Shown here one piece after another: positions 52,175 through 60,812 of a stretch of DNA of 64,000 nucleotides (within the stretch, counting starts at the first letter, position 1; the number at the start of each line of letters is the position of its first letter). Position numbers and translations under genes: made by a program. The stretch is taken from positions 124,001 through 188,000 of the forward strand of contig CAXMMR010000010.1 in assembly GCA_963692975.2 (NCBI GenBank), written 5' to 3'. The notes under the pieces were generated by a model. It saw nothing but the letters and a program-made list of their open reading frames with translations. It was not told the origin of the DNA and did not search any database. Origin of the DNA: CAXMMR01 sp963692975. GTDB taxonomy: Bacteria > Pseudomonadota > Alphaproteobacteria > Acetobacterales > Acetobacteraceae.

Positions 52175-53023
52175 TTGGCAGGCGATCGTCGGGCGAATGT
52201 CATCGTGCTGGGCAACGAGAAGGGCGGCTCAGGCAAGTCGACAACGGCTATGCACGTGATCGTCGGGCTGCTCAGGGACGGCTACCGGCTCGGCGCCATC
52301 GATCTGGACGCGCGGCAGGCAACGCTGGCGGCTTATCTCGCCGCACGCGTCGCCTTCTCGGCCTCCCGCCAAGTCGCCTTGCCGGTGCCGCGCTACGCGA
52401 GCGTCTATCGAAGCGACAGGGACAGCCGCGTCGACGCCGAGGCGGAGGAGCGCAGCGCGTTCGACGCGGCGCTGGCCGACCTGTCGCGCGACTGCGACAT
52501 CGTGGTTGTCGACTGCCCGGGTGCGGACACCTATCTCAGTCGGCTCGGCCACTCCTATGCCGACACGCTGATCACGCCGATCAACGACAGCTTTGTCGAC
52601 TTCGCCATGCTGGCGCAGGTTGACCCGGAGAACCACGAGGTGATCCGGCCCAGCATCTACAGCGAGATGGTCTGGGAGGCGCGCAAGCAGCGCTTCGCTC
52701 GCGACCGTGGCCGCATCGACTGGATCGTCATGCGCAATCGGATGGGCGCCAACGAGGCGCGCAACAAGCGTGACGTGGGTGCGACATTGGAGAGCTTGGC
52801 GCGGCGGATCGGCTTTCGCACGGTAAAGGGGTTTGGCGAGCGCGTGATCTTCAGGGAGCTCTATCTACAGGGTCTGACGCTGATGGACGTGCGGGAGGCG
52901 GGCCTCGGCATCCAGCTTGGCATGAGCCACGTCGCCGCGCGGGCCGAGGTTCGCGCGCTGGTCGGCGCGATCCGCAAGCCTGCCGGCGTGGCAGAGGCAG
53001 CACCGGTCGGATCAGCCGCGTAG
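52175..53023 (+). CDS. mipZ: MipZ, division-plane ATPase (ParA/MinD family)
   Basis: 282 residues. A deviant Walker A motif is visible (VIVLGNEKGGSGKSTTAMH, ~residues 9-27), then DCDIVVVDCPGADTYLSRL (Walker B region), LITPINDSFVDFAML and DWIVMRNRMG. MipZ binds ParB at chromosome poles and inhibits FtsZ, so the ring forms mid-cell. The TTG at 52175 is preferred: GGAGAA lies ten bases upstream and the protein then begins as in Caulobacter MipZ. A longer reading from 52067 would add an unrelated basic stretch. Confidence 0.92.
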   Translation: MAGDRRANVIVLGNEKGGSGKSTTAMHVIVGLLRDGYRLGAIDLDARQATLAAYLAARVAFSASRQVALPVPRYASVYRSDRDSRVDAEAEERSAFDAALADLSRDCDIVVVDCPGADTYLSRLGHSYADTLITPINDSFVDFAMLAQVDPENHEVIRPSIYSEMVWEARKQRFARDRGRIDWIVMRNRMGANEARNKRDVGATLESLARRIGFRTVKGFGERVIFRELYLQGLTLMDVREAGLGIQLGMSHVAARAEVRALVGAIRKPAGVAEAAPVGSAA

Positions 53024-53089
53024 GGCAGGCCATGCCGGGCAGAGTTGCGGCCGCTGTTCGCCCTTCGTATACCGATCCGGCAGCCCGGC

Positions 53090-53164
<75 letters not shown>

Positions 53165-53262
53165 CCATCGCCGAGTGATGCAGGCGGCAACAGCCGGGCA
53201 ACTCAAGTTTGGGTGGCGCGCTGTGCTGAGGCTTGCACGTCCAGACAGGAGCTGACCCCACC

Positions 53263-55419
53263 TTGGCGAATCGGATGCGTCTTACCGAGGGCAACCCCTT
53301 CCCGCGCGGTGCAACCTGGACCGGGCGCGGGGTGAATTTTGCGTTGTTTTCCGCCAATGCGACAAAGGTTGAGCTGTGCATCTTTGACGATCGTGGCGAG
53401 ACCGAGCTCGAGCGGATTGCCCTGCCGGAATACACCAATGAGGTGTTTCACGGCTTCCTGCCGGACGCCCGCCCCGGGACCGTCTATGGCTGGAGGGTGC
53501 ATGGCCCGTACGATCCGAACAGCGGACATCGGTTTAATCCGAACAAGCTACTGATGGATCCTTACGCGAAGGCGATGGTCGGGCAACTGACACATGGGCC
53601 GGAACTGTTCGGCTACGTCATGGAGAGCGGCGACGACCTGACGTTCGACGAGCGTGACAGCGCGGCAAAGATGCCCAAGTCGCGCGTGATCGATCCGGCA
53701 TTCACCTGGGGTGAGGACCGGCCGCCGAATACGCCGTGGGCACGCACCGTCATCTACGAGGCCCATGTGAAGGGTATGACGATGCTCCATCCGGCGGTGC
53801 CGGAGCCTTTGCGGGGAACCTACCGGGGCCTGGCTAATCCGGACGTCGTCAAGCACATGAAGTCGATTGGCGTCACTGCCGTCGAACTGCTGCCGACGCA
53901 CATGTTCATCGACGATGATTATCTGGTGCAGAAGGGTCTCGTCAATTACTGGGGCTACAACTCCATCGGCTTCTTCAGCCCGGCACGTCGCTACGCCAGC
54001 GTTCCGGATTTCGCGTTTGCCGAATTCAAGGAGATGGTCAGCCTGCTGCACGCCGAAGGCCTCGAGGTCATACTCGACGTTGTCTACAACCACACCGCCG
54101 AAGGCAATGAGCGCGGACCGACGCTGTCGTTCAAGGGCATCGACAACGCGACCTATTACAGGTTGATGCCCGACCAGCCGCGTTACTACATCAACGATAC
54201 CGGCACCGGGAACACGGTCAATCTTAGTCATCCCAAGGTCATCCAGATGGTGACCGACAGCCTTCGCCACTGGGTGCAGGACATGCATATCGATGGGTTT
54301 CGCTTCGATCTTGGCACCATTCTCGCCCGTGAGCCTCATGGCTTTGACCAGCAATCCGGTTTTTTGCGCGCCGTCGGGCAAGACCCTGTGCTGTCTCAGG
54401 TCAAGATGATTGCCGAGCCGTGGGATTGCGGGCCGGGCGGCTACCAGGTCGGCGGCTTCCCACCCGGATGGGCGGAGTGGAATGACCGGTATCGCGACAC
54501 CATGCGTCAATTCTGGAAGGGCGACGAGGCGACGCTATCGCATTTCGCAACCCGCCTGACAGGCAGTGCTGACTTCTTCAATCATCGCGGCCGGCCAGGC
54601 TGGTCGACCATCAATTTCTTGACCGCGCATGACGGCTTCACGCTGAACGACCTAGTTACCTTTAATGAGAAGCACAACGCCGCAAACGGCGAAGATAACC
54701 GCGACGGCAACAGCAATAATGAGAGCTGGAACTGCGGCATCGAGGGTCCCACCGATGATGCCGACATCAACACGCTCAGAGAGCGTCAGATACGCAACAT
54801 GCTAGCGACTCTGTTGTTGTCGAGAGGCACGCCGATGATCCTGGCGGGCGATGAATTTGGCCGGACGCAGCAGGGAAATAACAACGCGTATTGCCAGGAC
54901 AGCGAGATTTCCTGGCTGGACTGGGACATCAAGGAGAAGGGCGCGAGCCTGGTCAAGTTCGTTGGCCAATTGGCGGTGATCAGGCAGCGTTATGGCGTGC
55001 TCAATCGTCCCCGCTGGCTGACTGCCGAGTGGAACGAAGAGCTTGGCATCAAGGACGTGACGTGGATTACGCCGGCCGGGAAGGAGATGCAGTCAGACAA
55101 CTGGTCCGAGCCCGAGGCGCATTGCTTGGGCGTGTTGCTGGATGGCAGGGCGCAGGCAACCGGGATTAAGCGCCGTGGTAGCGACCTCACTATATTAATC
55201 ATCGTGAACTCCTATCACGACGTCGTTGGCTTTCAGCTGCCGCGGGTGCCGGGGGGGCATGCCTGGACGAGGATTGTCGATACTAACTTGCCCGACGATG
55301 AGGCAAGGCCTCGATGCGAATTCGGTGACAAGTATGATATTACAGGTCGATCTTTGCTGTTGTTCGAGCTTGAACTTGAAAAGGATTACCAGACCGCCCG
55401 AGATAATGTCGTGACATAA
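53263..55419 (+). CDS. glgX: Glycogen debranching enzyme GlgX (TreX-like)
   Basis: About 718 residues, GH13 family. The N-terminal CBM48-like domain begins RLTEGNPFPRGATWTGRGVNFALFSANATKVELC. The catalytic barrel shows VIYEAHVKGMT, VILDVVYNHTAEGN, DGFRFDLGTILA (nucleophile D), MIAEPWDCGPGGYQVG (acid E) and NFLTAHDGFTLNDLV (third D). It hydrolyses alpha-1,6 branches of glycogen or maltodextrin. The TTG at 53263 is likely (AGGAG upstream); ATG 53275 and TTG 53233 are alternatives. No other glycogen genes are nearby, and codon use is less GC-biased than in the left part of the window. Confidence 0.93.
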   Translation: MANRMRLTEGNPFPRGATWTGRGVNFALFSANATKVELCIFDDRGETELERIALPEYTNEVFHGFLPDARPGTVYGWRVHGPYDPNSGHRFNPNKLLMDPYAKAMVGQLTHGPELFGYVMESGDDLTFDERDSAAKMPKSRVIDPAFTWGEDRPPNTPWARTVIYEAHVKGMTMLHPAVPEPLRGTYRGLANPDVVKHMKSIGVTAVELLPTHMFIDDDYLVQKGLVNYWGYNSIGFFSPARRYASVPDFAFAEFKEMVSLLHAEGLEVILDVVYNHTAEGNERGPTLSFKGIDNATYYRLMPDQPRYYINDTGTGNTVNLSHPKVIQMVTDSLRHWVQDMHIDGFRFDLGTILAREPHGFDQQSGFLRAVGQDPVLSQVKMIAEPWDCGPGGYQVGGFPPGWAEWNDRYRDTMRQFWKGDEATLSHFATRLTGSADFFNHRGRPGWSTINFLTAHDGFTLNDLVTFNEKHNAANGEDNRDGNSNNESWNCGIEGPTDDADINTLRERQIRNMLATLLLSRGTPMILAGDEFGRTQQGNNNAYCQDSEISWLDWDIKEKGASLVKFVGQLAVIRQRYGVLNRPRWLTAEWNEELGIKDVTWITPAGKEMQSDNWSEPEAHCLGVLLDGRAQATGIKRRGSDLTILIIVNSYHDVVGFQLPRVPGGHAWTRIVDTNLPDDEARPRCEFGDKYDITGRSLLLFELELEKDYQTARDNVVT

Positions 55420-55497
55420 CCCTGATGTGGCTTGGCGCTTTGATGAGGGTCCGGGGAGGTCGGACCGGGGATTTGCGAGCGGGCGCCGTCTCAATGC

Positions 55498-56937
55498 CTA
55501 GTCGATCAAGGCTCGCACGCTGCGTAAATCCGTCACAAATGCCGCAAACTCCCGCTGCTTCGCATCCTCGTCGGGCAGTCGAAGGAGATACGATGGGTGC
55601 ACCGAGACGAACGCCTGCGACCCGTCGCCTAACGCGATGGGTCGGCCGCGCTCCCGTGTGATCGTCACCGTCCGACCCAGCACCGCGCGAGCCGCCGTCG
55701 CTCCAAGCAACAACGTCAGCCTTGGCGTGACAGCAGCGCGCTCCTGGTCGATCCAGAACTTGCAAGCCGTAATTTCGGTCGTGTCCGGCTTCGCATGGAT
55801 GCGTCGCTTGCCGCGTGGCTCGAACTTGAAATGTTTTACGGCATTGGTGACATAGGCTTTGCTTCGGTCGATACCCGCCTCGGAGAGCGCCCGGTTGAGG
55901 AGTTGGCCTGCTGGGCCGATAAACGGCCGGCCGGCCAGGTCCTCCTGGTCACCGGGTTGCTCGCCGACGATCATCAGCGCCGCGTCCGCTGGCCCCTCGC
56001 CGAACACCAGCTGGGTCGCCGGCTCCCATAGATGACAGCGGCGGCAAGCTTGGGCCTGTTGCGCGATACCGGCCAAGCCTGTGGCGAGGGCGGCGGGTGC
56101 CGGTGATGGTCCAGCAGGCTGCTCGGTCGGGTAATTGGAAGACAGGGTCGTAGCCTCCACCATACGGTCGGTGCGCGCGCCGGCGTTGCGGATCAGGTCT
56201 GGGATCAACGCCGCTTCCGGCAGATTGCGCCAATATTTCTGCGGCATCTCGCTGCGCATCGCCGTGATCTTGAGACGCGCCGGGTTGAAGATGCTGCTGT
56301 AATATGTCCGCCAGTAAGCTTCCAGCGCGTCGTCGTCGGGGATGTCGGCACGCTCGGCGCCGGCGGCAAAGCGCAAGGCCTGCCCGGTCCAGTGAACGCT
56401 GCGATACGGCGTCAGGATAGACCAGACCATCGTCGCGAACCGGCGAACGAAGAACGCTGCATTGGCCTCGACGATGTAGTGGTCGGGCTCGAACCAAGCC
56501 ACGTGGCGCGTCACATCCTGATCGGTGACGACGCGGAAGCGGACGAAGGCGCGCATCTTGTGCGTGTCCCGCTGCACCGATTGAGCCAGCCGACGCACGC
56601 GCTGAACGGCTGGGTCGGCCAAGTCCTCGAGGACGGTTCGATCGCCGCGATGGGCCCGCCAAACCAGGCCGTAAAGCAAGGCAAAGCGCTCGGGATCGCG
56701 CGCTTGGACGACTGTCTCGGCGAGGGCGAGAAGGCGGCGCGATACGGTGAACGAGCCGGCTTGCTCGCCGACGCCGAGCGCGGCGTCGGCCTCCGCATGC
56801 TCGGCGAACAGGTCGTTGGCGCAGCCGACAGACCAGATCACGTCGTTTGGAGAGACACCGCTTTGGGCAAAGCGGCGAGCGGCCGCACGCCAGCCGGCGA
56901 AATCGACTTCGTGCGCCAGGACGGCCGCAACACTCAC
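55498..56937 (-). CDS. UdgX-family uracil-DNA glycosylase fused to a DUF4130-type domain
   Basis: 479 residues in two parts. Residues ~1-250 form the DUF4130-type domain that travels with radical-SAM DNA repair proteins. Residues ~290-479 are a family 4-like uracil-DNA glycosylase: cysteines C298 and C301 (QACRRCHLW) and C392 (ITACKFW) suit an Fe-S cluster, GEQPGDQEDLAGRPFIGPAG is the active-site loop, and HPSYLLRLP the second. The insertion KRRIH (377-381) is the UdgX signature; its histidine forms a covalent link to the abasic site in characterised UdgX. I find no fourth cluster cysteine in the domain. Its ATG overlaps the radical-SAM stop (ATGA). Confidence 0.9.
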   Translation of the reverse strand: MSVAAVLAHEVDFAGWRAAARRFAQSGVSPNDVIWSVGCANDLFAEHAEADAALGVGEQAGSFTVSRRLLALAETVVQARDPERFALLYGLVWRAHRGDRTVLEDLADPAVQRVRRLAQSVQRDTHKMRAFVRFRVVTDQDVTRHVAWFEPDHYIVEANAAFFVRRFATMVWSILTPYRSVHWTGQALRFAAGAERADIPDDDALEAYWRTYYSSIFNPARLKITAMRSEMPQKYWRNLPEAALIPDLIRNAGARTDRMVEATTLSSNYPTEQPAGPSPAPAALATGLAGIAQQAQACRRCHLWEPATQLVFGEGPADAALMIVGEQPGDQEDLAGRPFIGPAGQLLNRALSEAGIDRSKAYVTNAVKHFKFEPRGKRRIHAKPDTTEITACKFWIDQERAAVTPRLTLLLGATAARAVLGRTVTITRERGRPIALGDGSQAFVSVHPSYLLRLPDEDAKQREFAAFVTDLRSVRALID

Positions 56938-58163
56938 AGCAGTGCGAGTTGGGCGGGTCTGGTCAGGCGATGCGACAACAAGGCGCTGTCCAATGTTCCG
57001 CGTGGCTGGTGATTGGCGGCGACGATGAACGGGCAGATCTTGGCAAGCGGCAGGCGAAGACGCGCCAGATCCTCGAGCCGGAGGCGCCGATGTCGACGAG
57101 CGAGCAGCAGGCGATCGACCGTCTTCACGCCCAAGCCCGGAACGCGCAACAGGTTCTCTCGCGGCGCCTGATTGATGTCCACGGGAAACGCCTCACGGTG
57201 GGCCAGAGCCCAGGCGAGCTTCGGATCCATCTCCAAAGGCATGTTGCCGGCGTCGTCAGTCGTCAGCTCTAGCCCGACGAAACCGTAGAACCTGATCAGC
57301 CAATCAGCCTGGTAGAGACGATGTTCGCGAAGCAGCGGCGCGGGACGCGGCGGTAGCACCGCGGAGGCATGCGGTATGGGGCTGAAGGCTGAGTAGTAGA
57401 CCCGTCTGAGGCCGTAGCTGCTGTAGAGAGTGCTCGACATCGACAGGATGGTGCGGTCGGAGCTCTCGTCGGCGCCGATGATGACCTGTGTGCTTTGACC
57501 CGCCGGCGCAAAGCGCGGCGGCTTGGACCTGGTTCGCGCCTGTTGCGCAGCGCGGCTCTCGTCGATGCGCAATCGCATCCGGCCCATGCTGCGGCGGATG
57601 CCGACCAAGTCCTTCTCGGGCGCCAGCGCATCGAGCCCCTGCTGGGTCGGCAGCTCGACATTGATGCTCAGACGGTCCGCATACAAACCGGCCTCGGCAA
57701 GCAAGGCCGGGTCGGCATCCGGTATGGTCTTGAGGTGAATGTAGCCTCGGAAGCCGTGCGTTTCGCGCAAGATGCGAGCCACAGCGACGACGCGCTCCAT
57801 CGTGTAATCTGGATTGCGGATGATCCCCGAGCTGAGGAACAAGCCCTCGATGCAGTTGCGTCGATAGAAGCCCAAGGTGAGGGTGACGATCTCGTCGACG
57901 GTGAACCGCGCTCGGCGCACATTCGAGCTGCGTCGGTTGATGCAGTATGCACAGTCGTAAATACAGAAATTCGTCAGCAATATCTTCAATAGCGAGATGC
58001 ACCGGCCGTCCGGCGCATAGGCGTGGCAGATGCCCATGCCTTCAGTGCTACCGATACCCGCCGATTCGCCGCGGGATGACCGCTGCTCGGTGCCGCTCGA
58101 GGCGCATGACGCGTCATATTTTGCGGCGTCGGCCAAGATCTCAAGCTTCTGAATGAGCTCCAT
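56934..58163 (-). CDS. Radical SAM protein linked to UdgX (putative DNA modification/repair)
   Basis: 409 residues. The radical-SAM cluster motif is C67-x3-C71-x2-C74 (NFCIYDCAYC), early in the barrel. Later come GLFLSSGIIRNPDYTMERVVAVARILRE and SINVELPTQQGLDALAPEK. Near the C-terminus a helix-hairpin-helix (INQAPRENLLRVPGLGVKTVDRLLLARR) suggests DNA binding. The family (TIGR03916-like) is found next to UdgX/DUF4130 proteins; its reaction has not been shown to my knowledge. It is translationally coupled to udgX, which is strong evidence of joint action. Confidence 0.88.
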   Translation of the reverse strand: MELIQKLEILADAAKYDASCASSGTEQRSSRGESAGIGSTEGMGICHAYAPDGRCISLLKILLTNFCIYDCAYCINRRSSNVRRARFTVDEIVTLTLGFYRRNCIEGLFLSSGIIRNPDYTMERVVAVARILRETHGFRGYIHLKTIPDADPALLAEAGLYADRLSINVELPTQQGLDALAPEKDLVGIRRSMGRMRLRIDESRAAQQARTRSKPPRFAPAGQSTQVIIGADESSDRTILSMSSTLYSSYGLRRVYYSAFSPIPHASAVLPPRPAPLLREHRLYQADWLIRFYGFVGLELTTDDAGNMPLEMDPKLAWALAHREAFPVDINQAPRENLLRVPGLGVKTVDRLLLARRHRRLRLEDLARLRLPLAKICPFIVAANHQPRGTLDSALLSHRLTRPAQLALL

Positions 58164-58211
58164 GCAGTCCTGCTATTGACGCCGGCCAAGAGGACGGCGA
58201 GGCACGTTTGC

Positions 58212-59045
58212 CTAGATTGCGAAGTCCGGCGCCGGCAGCGTCTGATCCATTGTCAAGGCGGGCATCGTGGTGTGCCTGGTACCAACGACTCGGGCCGGAT
58301 TTCCGACCACTGTAGTGAACGAGTGTACAGTCTCGAGCACAATGCTGCCGGCACCGATCTTGGCGCCTTGGCCGATTTCGATAGCGCCTAGGATTTTCGC
58401 ACCTGCGCCGATGAGCACGCCGCGCCTGACCTTGGGGTGGCGATCACCGACCGCCTTGCCGGTGCCGCCCAGGGTGACGCCCTGCAGGATGGACACGTCG
58501 TCCTCGATGACGGCCGTCTCGCCGATGACGATGCCGGTTCCATGATCAAGTAAGATCCCGTGGCCAAGAGAGGCCGCAGGATGAATGTCGACCGCGAACA
58601 CGTCTGACGAGCGGCCTTGCAGGTGTAGCGCCAGGTGGATCCGCCCCTTGAGCCACATGAAATGCGCAAACCGGTAGGTCTGCAGCGCATGGAAGCCTTT
58701 AAAGAACAGAAAGGGCGTGAGGAGGTCCGGGCAGGCGGGATCTCGATCGCAGATTGCTGCGAGGTCCGCCATTGCCGACGCGCAGATGGCCGGCTCCTCC
58801 CGCATCGCCTCGACAAACAGCGATGCGAGGCGGCCAGCGGGGACGGCGTCGTCAGCGAGCTTGCGTGACAACACTCTGGCTAGGGCGGCAGGAAAATCCG
58901 CGTGGCGCAGCACGGCGTCGCAAACCGCCTCGGCCATGAGCCGGTCGCGCTCCACGGCGGCGATCCCAGCCTCGCGGATGGCGGCCCACAGCTCGTGCGG
59001 ATTGGTGACGACCGCAGCTTCAGCGCAAAAGGCGATCTCAGGCAT
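58212..59045 (-). CDS. cysE: Serine O-acetyltransferase
   Basis: 277 residues. The N-terminal helical domain carries FKGFHALQTYRFAHFMWLKGR. The left-handed beta-helix follows (DIHPAASLGHGILLDHGTGIVIGETAVIEDDVSILQGVTLGGTGK), with the catalytic histidine context DHGTG and DRHPKVRRGVLIGAG. It acetylates serine for cysteine synthesis. Its ATG at 59045 overlaps the end of the hydroxylase gene by eight bases, an unusual pairing of functions in one probable transcript. Confidence 0.95.
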   Translation of the reverse strand: MPEIAFCAEAAVVTNPHELWAAIREAGIAAVERDRLMAEAVCDAVLRHADFPAALARVLSRKLADDAVPAGRLASLFVEAMREEPAICASAMADLAAICDRDPACPDLLTPFLFFKGFHALQTYRFAHFMWLKGRIHLALHLQGRSSDVFAVDIHPAASLGHGILLDHGTGIVIGETAVIEDDVSILQGVTLGGTGKAVGDRHPKVRRGVLIGAGAKILGAIEIGQGAKIGAGSIVLETVHSFTTVVGNPARVVGTRHTTMPALTMDQTLPAPDFAI

Positions 59046-60276
59046 TGCTTGCTCCCGTATCCCCCATGGCGGCTTGCATGAAGCGCCGCTTTAAGCCGTG
59101 CAGGCTGTTAACCGCGCTGATCCCGACGTCGCGGCCGGCTCGAAGCACCGTGTTGTCGGTGCTGAACAATCGGTCGAGGGCGTCGGTTGCCATCAGCATG
59201 GCCATGTTATCGGTGCGGCGTTGGCGCTGATAGTCCGTCAGCAGCCGGTCGCTGCCAAGATCGGCGCCCTGCAACGCCGCCGCGCTCAGGATGGAGGCCA
59301 GCGCCTCGACGTCACGAAAGCCGAGGTTGAGGCCTTGCCCGGCAATCGGGTGGATGCCGTGCGCCGCGTCGCCGACCAAAGCGAGGCGTGTGGACACATA
59401 ATGGTGGGCGTGAAGCGCGCCGAGCGAGTAGCTCCAGCGTCGGCCGATCGGCCGAATGGCGCCCAGATGGCCACCCAGACGACGCAAGATCTCACGTGCG
59501 AAGATCGGGTTTGCGAGCCGGAGGAGACGTTCGGCCAGGGGTGTTCGCTCTGTCCAGACGATGGCGGACAGGTTTGGCTCCCCGGCGGAGGGCGCCATTG
59601 GCAGCTGCGCGAAAGGGCCGCCCGGCAGAAAATGCTCCAGCGCCGTCTGCTGGTGCGGACGCTCATGCGCGATGGCCGTGACGATCCCCATCTGGTTGTA
59701 GGGCGTGCGGGTGACCCCGATGCCTGCCTCATCGCGTATTCGACTCGCGCGACCATCGGCCGCCACCACAAGCTGCGCCTCGAGGCATCGCCCGTCGGAG
59801 AGACGAACACGGGCGCTGCGGTCGCTGCGGTCGACCACCACCTCAGCGGGAGCGAACACGGTGATGTTGGGCGAGGCGTGCAGCTGAGCATTTAGGGCGA
59901 CGCGCAGGCAGCGCGCCTCGACCATCCACCCGACAGGGCCCGTGCCGGCCTCGCGATGGTCAAAATGCAGGTGCAGCCGCGAGGCCGGACGACCGACCCG
60001 GCCATCCGACACCCTGATGTTCATGATCGGACCGGCTGGCAGGGGTAATGAACGCCACACCCCGGCGGCCTCAAGGACGGCGCGCGAACCAGCGGCGACG
60101 GCATAGGCACGGCCATCGAAGTCTGAATGTTCCAGCGGCGGCAAAGCGAGGCGATCGACCACTGCGACCTTCAGGCCGGCGGCGGCAAGACGACAGGCCA
60201 GAGTGGCGCCTACCGGACCGGCGCCAACCACGCAGACATCTGCAGACAGGCTGGAGGCTGATCCGAGGTCGCTCAT
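59038..60276 (-). CDS. FAD-dependent ubiquinone-type hydroxylase (UbiH/COQ6 family)
   Basis: 412 residues from ATG 60276. FAD-binding ADVCVVGAGPVGATLACRLAAAGLKVAVVDR at the N-terminus, LVVAADGRASRIRDEAGI in the middle, and the second FAD motif LALVGDAAHGIHPIAGQGLNLGFRDVEAL near residue 300. This is a class A flavin monooxygenase of the UbiH/UbiF/UbiI/VisC group, probably in ubiquinone synthesis; which ring position it hydroxylates cannot be told. The possible NtrC palindrome lies 15 bases upstream of its start. Confidence 0.88.
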   Translation of the reverse strand: MSDLGSASSLSADVCVVGAGPVGATLACRLAAAGLKVAVVDRLALPPLEHSDFDGRAYAVAAGSRAVLEAAGVWRSLPLPAGPIMNIRVSDGRVGRPASRLHLHFDHREAGTGPVGWMVEARCLRVALNAQLHASPNITVFAPAEVVVDRSDRSARVRLSDGRCLEAQLVVAADGRASRIRDEAGIGVTRTPYNQMGIVTAIAHERPHQQTALEHFLPGGPFAQLPMAPSAGEPNLSAIVWTERTPLAERLLRLANPIFAREILRRLGGHLGAIRPIGRRWSYSLGALHAHHYVSTRLALVGDAAHGIHPIAGQGLNLGFRDVEALASILSAAALQGADLGSDRLLTDYQRQRRTDNMAMLMATDALDRLFSTDNTVLRAGRDVGISAVNSLHGLKRRFMQAAMGDTGASNA

Positions 60277-60290
60277 CCTTCGTGATGTAA

Positions 60291-60313
60291 GATTGCACAA
60301 ACACTGTGCAATC
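60291..60313. promoter_or_regulatory. Palindrome with NtrC-site spacing between ubiH-like and glnK genes
   Basis: GATTGCAC-AAACACT-GTGCAATC, perfect eight-base arms. The GCAC-N7-GTGC layout matches the NtrC operator. It lies 161 bp upstream of glnK, suitable for an enhancer-type site. A weak GG-N10-GC element (60424-60437) could be a sigma-54 promoter but differs from consensus elsewhere. It may also affect the divergent hydroxylase gene. Confidence 0.55.
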
Positions 60314-60473
60314 CCGGGGGATCACTCCAGGCGTGGCCCCTCGGGAAACCACGGGTGTTTGCGCGATCAACACGGTTGCAGGCTCATCAACCGACGGCAG
60401 GCGTTATCGGCATGCTTCTTGAAGGCAGCCGGCCAGCCTCCCCAGACCGGAGGGGCGGGGAGAGGATGCTGGG

Positions 60474-60812
60474 ATGAAGCTCGTGATGGCGATCATCAAG
60501 CCCTTTAAGCTTGATGACGTACGTGAAGCACTCACACCACTCGGCGTGCAGGGGCTCACCGTATCGGAGGTGAAGGGGTTCGGCCGGCAAAAGGGCCAGA
60601 CCGAGATCTATCGCGGCGCGGAATACCACGTGAGCTTCCTGCCCAAGGTCAAGGTCGAGGTGGCGGTGCAGCAGGAGCAGGTCGAGCAGGTGGTCGAGGC
60701 CATCATGCGCTCGGCGCACACGGGCAAGATCGGCGACGGCAAGATATTCGTGCTGGACATCGAGCGAGCAGTGCGTATTCGCACCGGCGAGCTGAATGAG
60801 GCTGCATTGTGA
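60474..60812 (+). CDS. glnK: Nitrogen regulatory protein P-II (GlnK/GlnB)
   Basis: 112-residue trimeric sensor of 2-oxoglutarate and ATP/ADP. Features are MKLVMAIIKPFKLDDVREAL at the N-terminus, the T-loop GRQKGQTEIYRGAEY with the uridylylation tyrosine Y51, and RTGKIGDGK-type B-loop (HTGKIGDGKIFVLDI). Adjacency to amtB, with GTGA overlap, makes the GlnK role (gating AmtB at the membrane) likely. The ATG at 60474 gives the family start; GGATGCTGGG upstream is a moderate ribosome site. Confidence 0.95.
   Translation: MKLVMAIIKPFKLDDVREALTPLGVQGLTVSEVKGFGRQKGQTEIYRGAEYHVSFLPKVKVEVAVQQEQVEQVVEAIMRSAHTGKIGDGKIFVLDIERAVRIRTGELNEAAL

Noticed and set aside
55448..55466. Small hairpin GGTCCG/CGGACC between glgX and udgX as terminator
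   Set aside because: Six-base stem with a long loop and no T run; too weak to support.
60424..60437. Sigma-54 promoter for glnK
   Set aside because: Only the GG-N10-GC spacing fits; the TGGCAC and TTGC context is poor, so it is mentioned but not listed as a feature.
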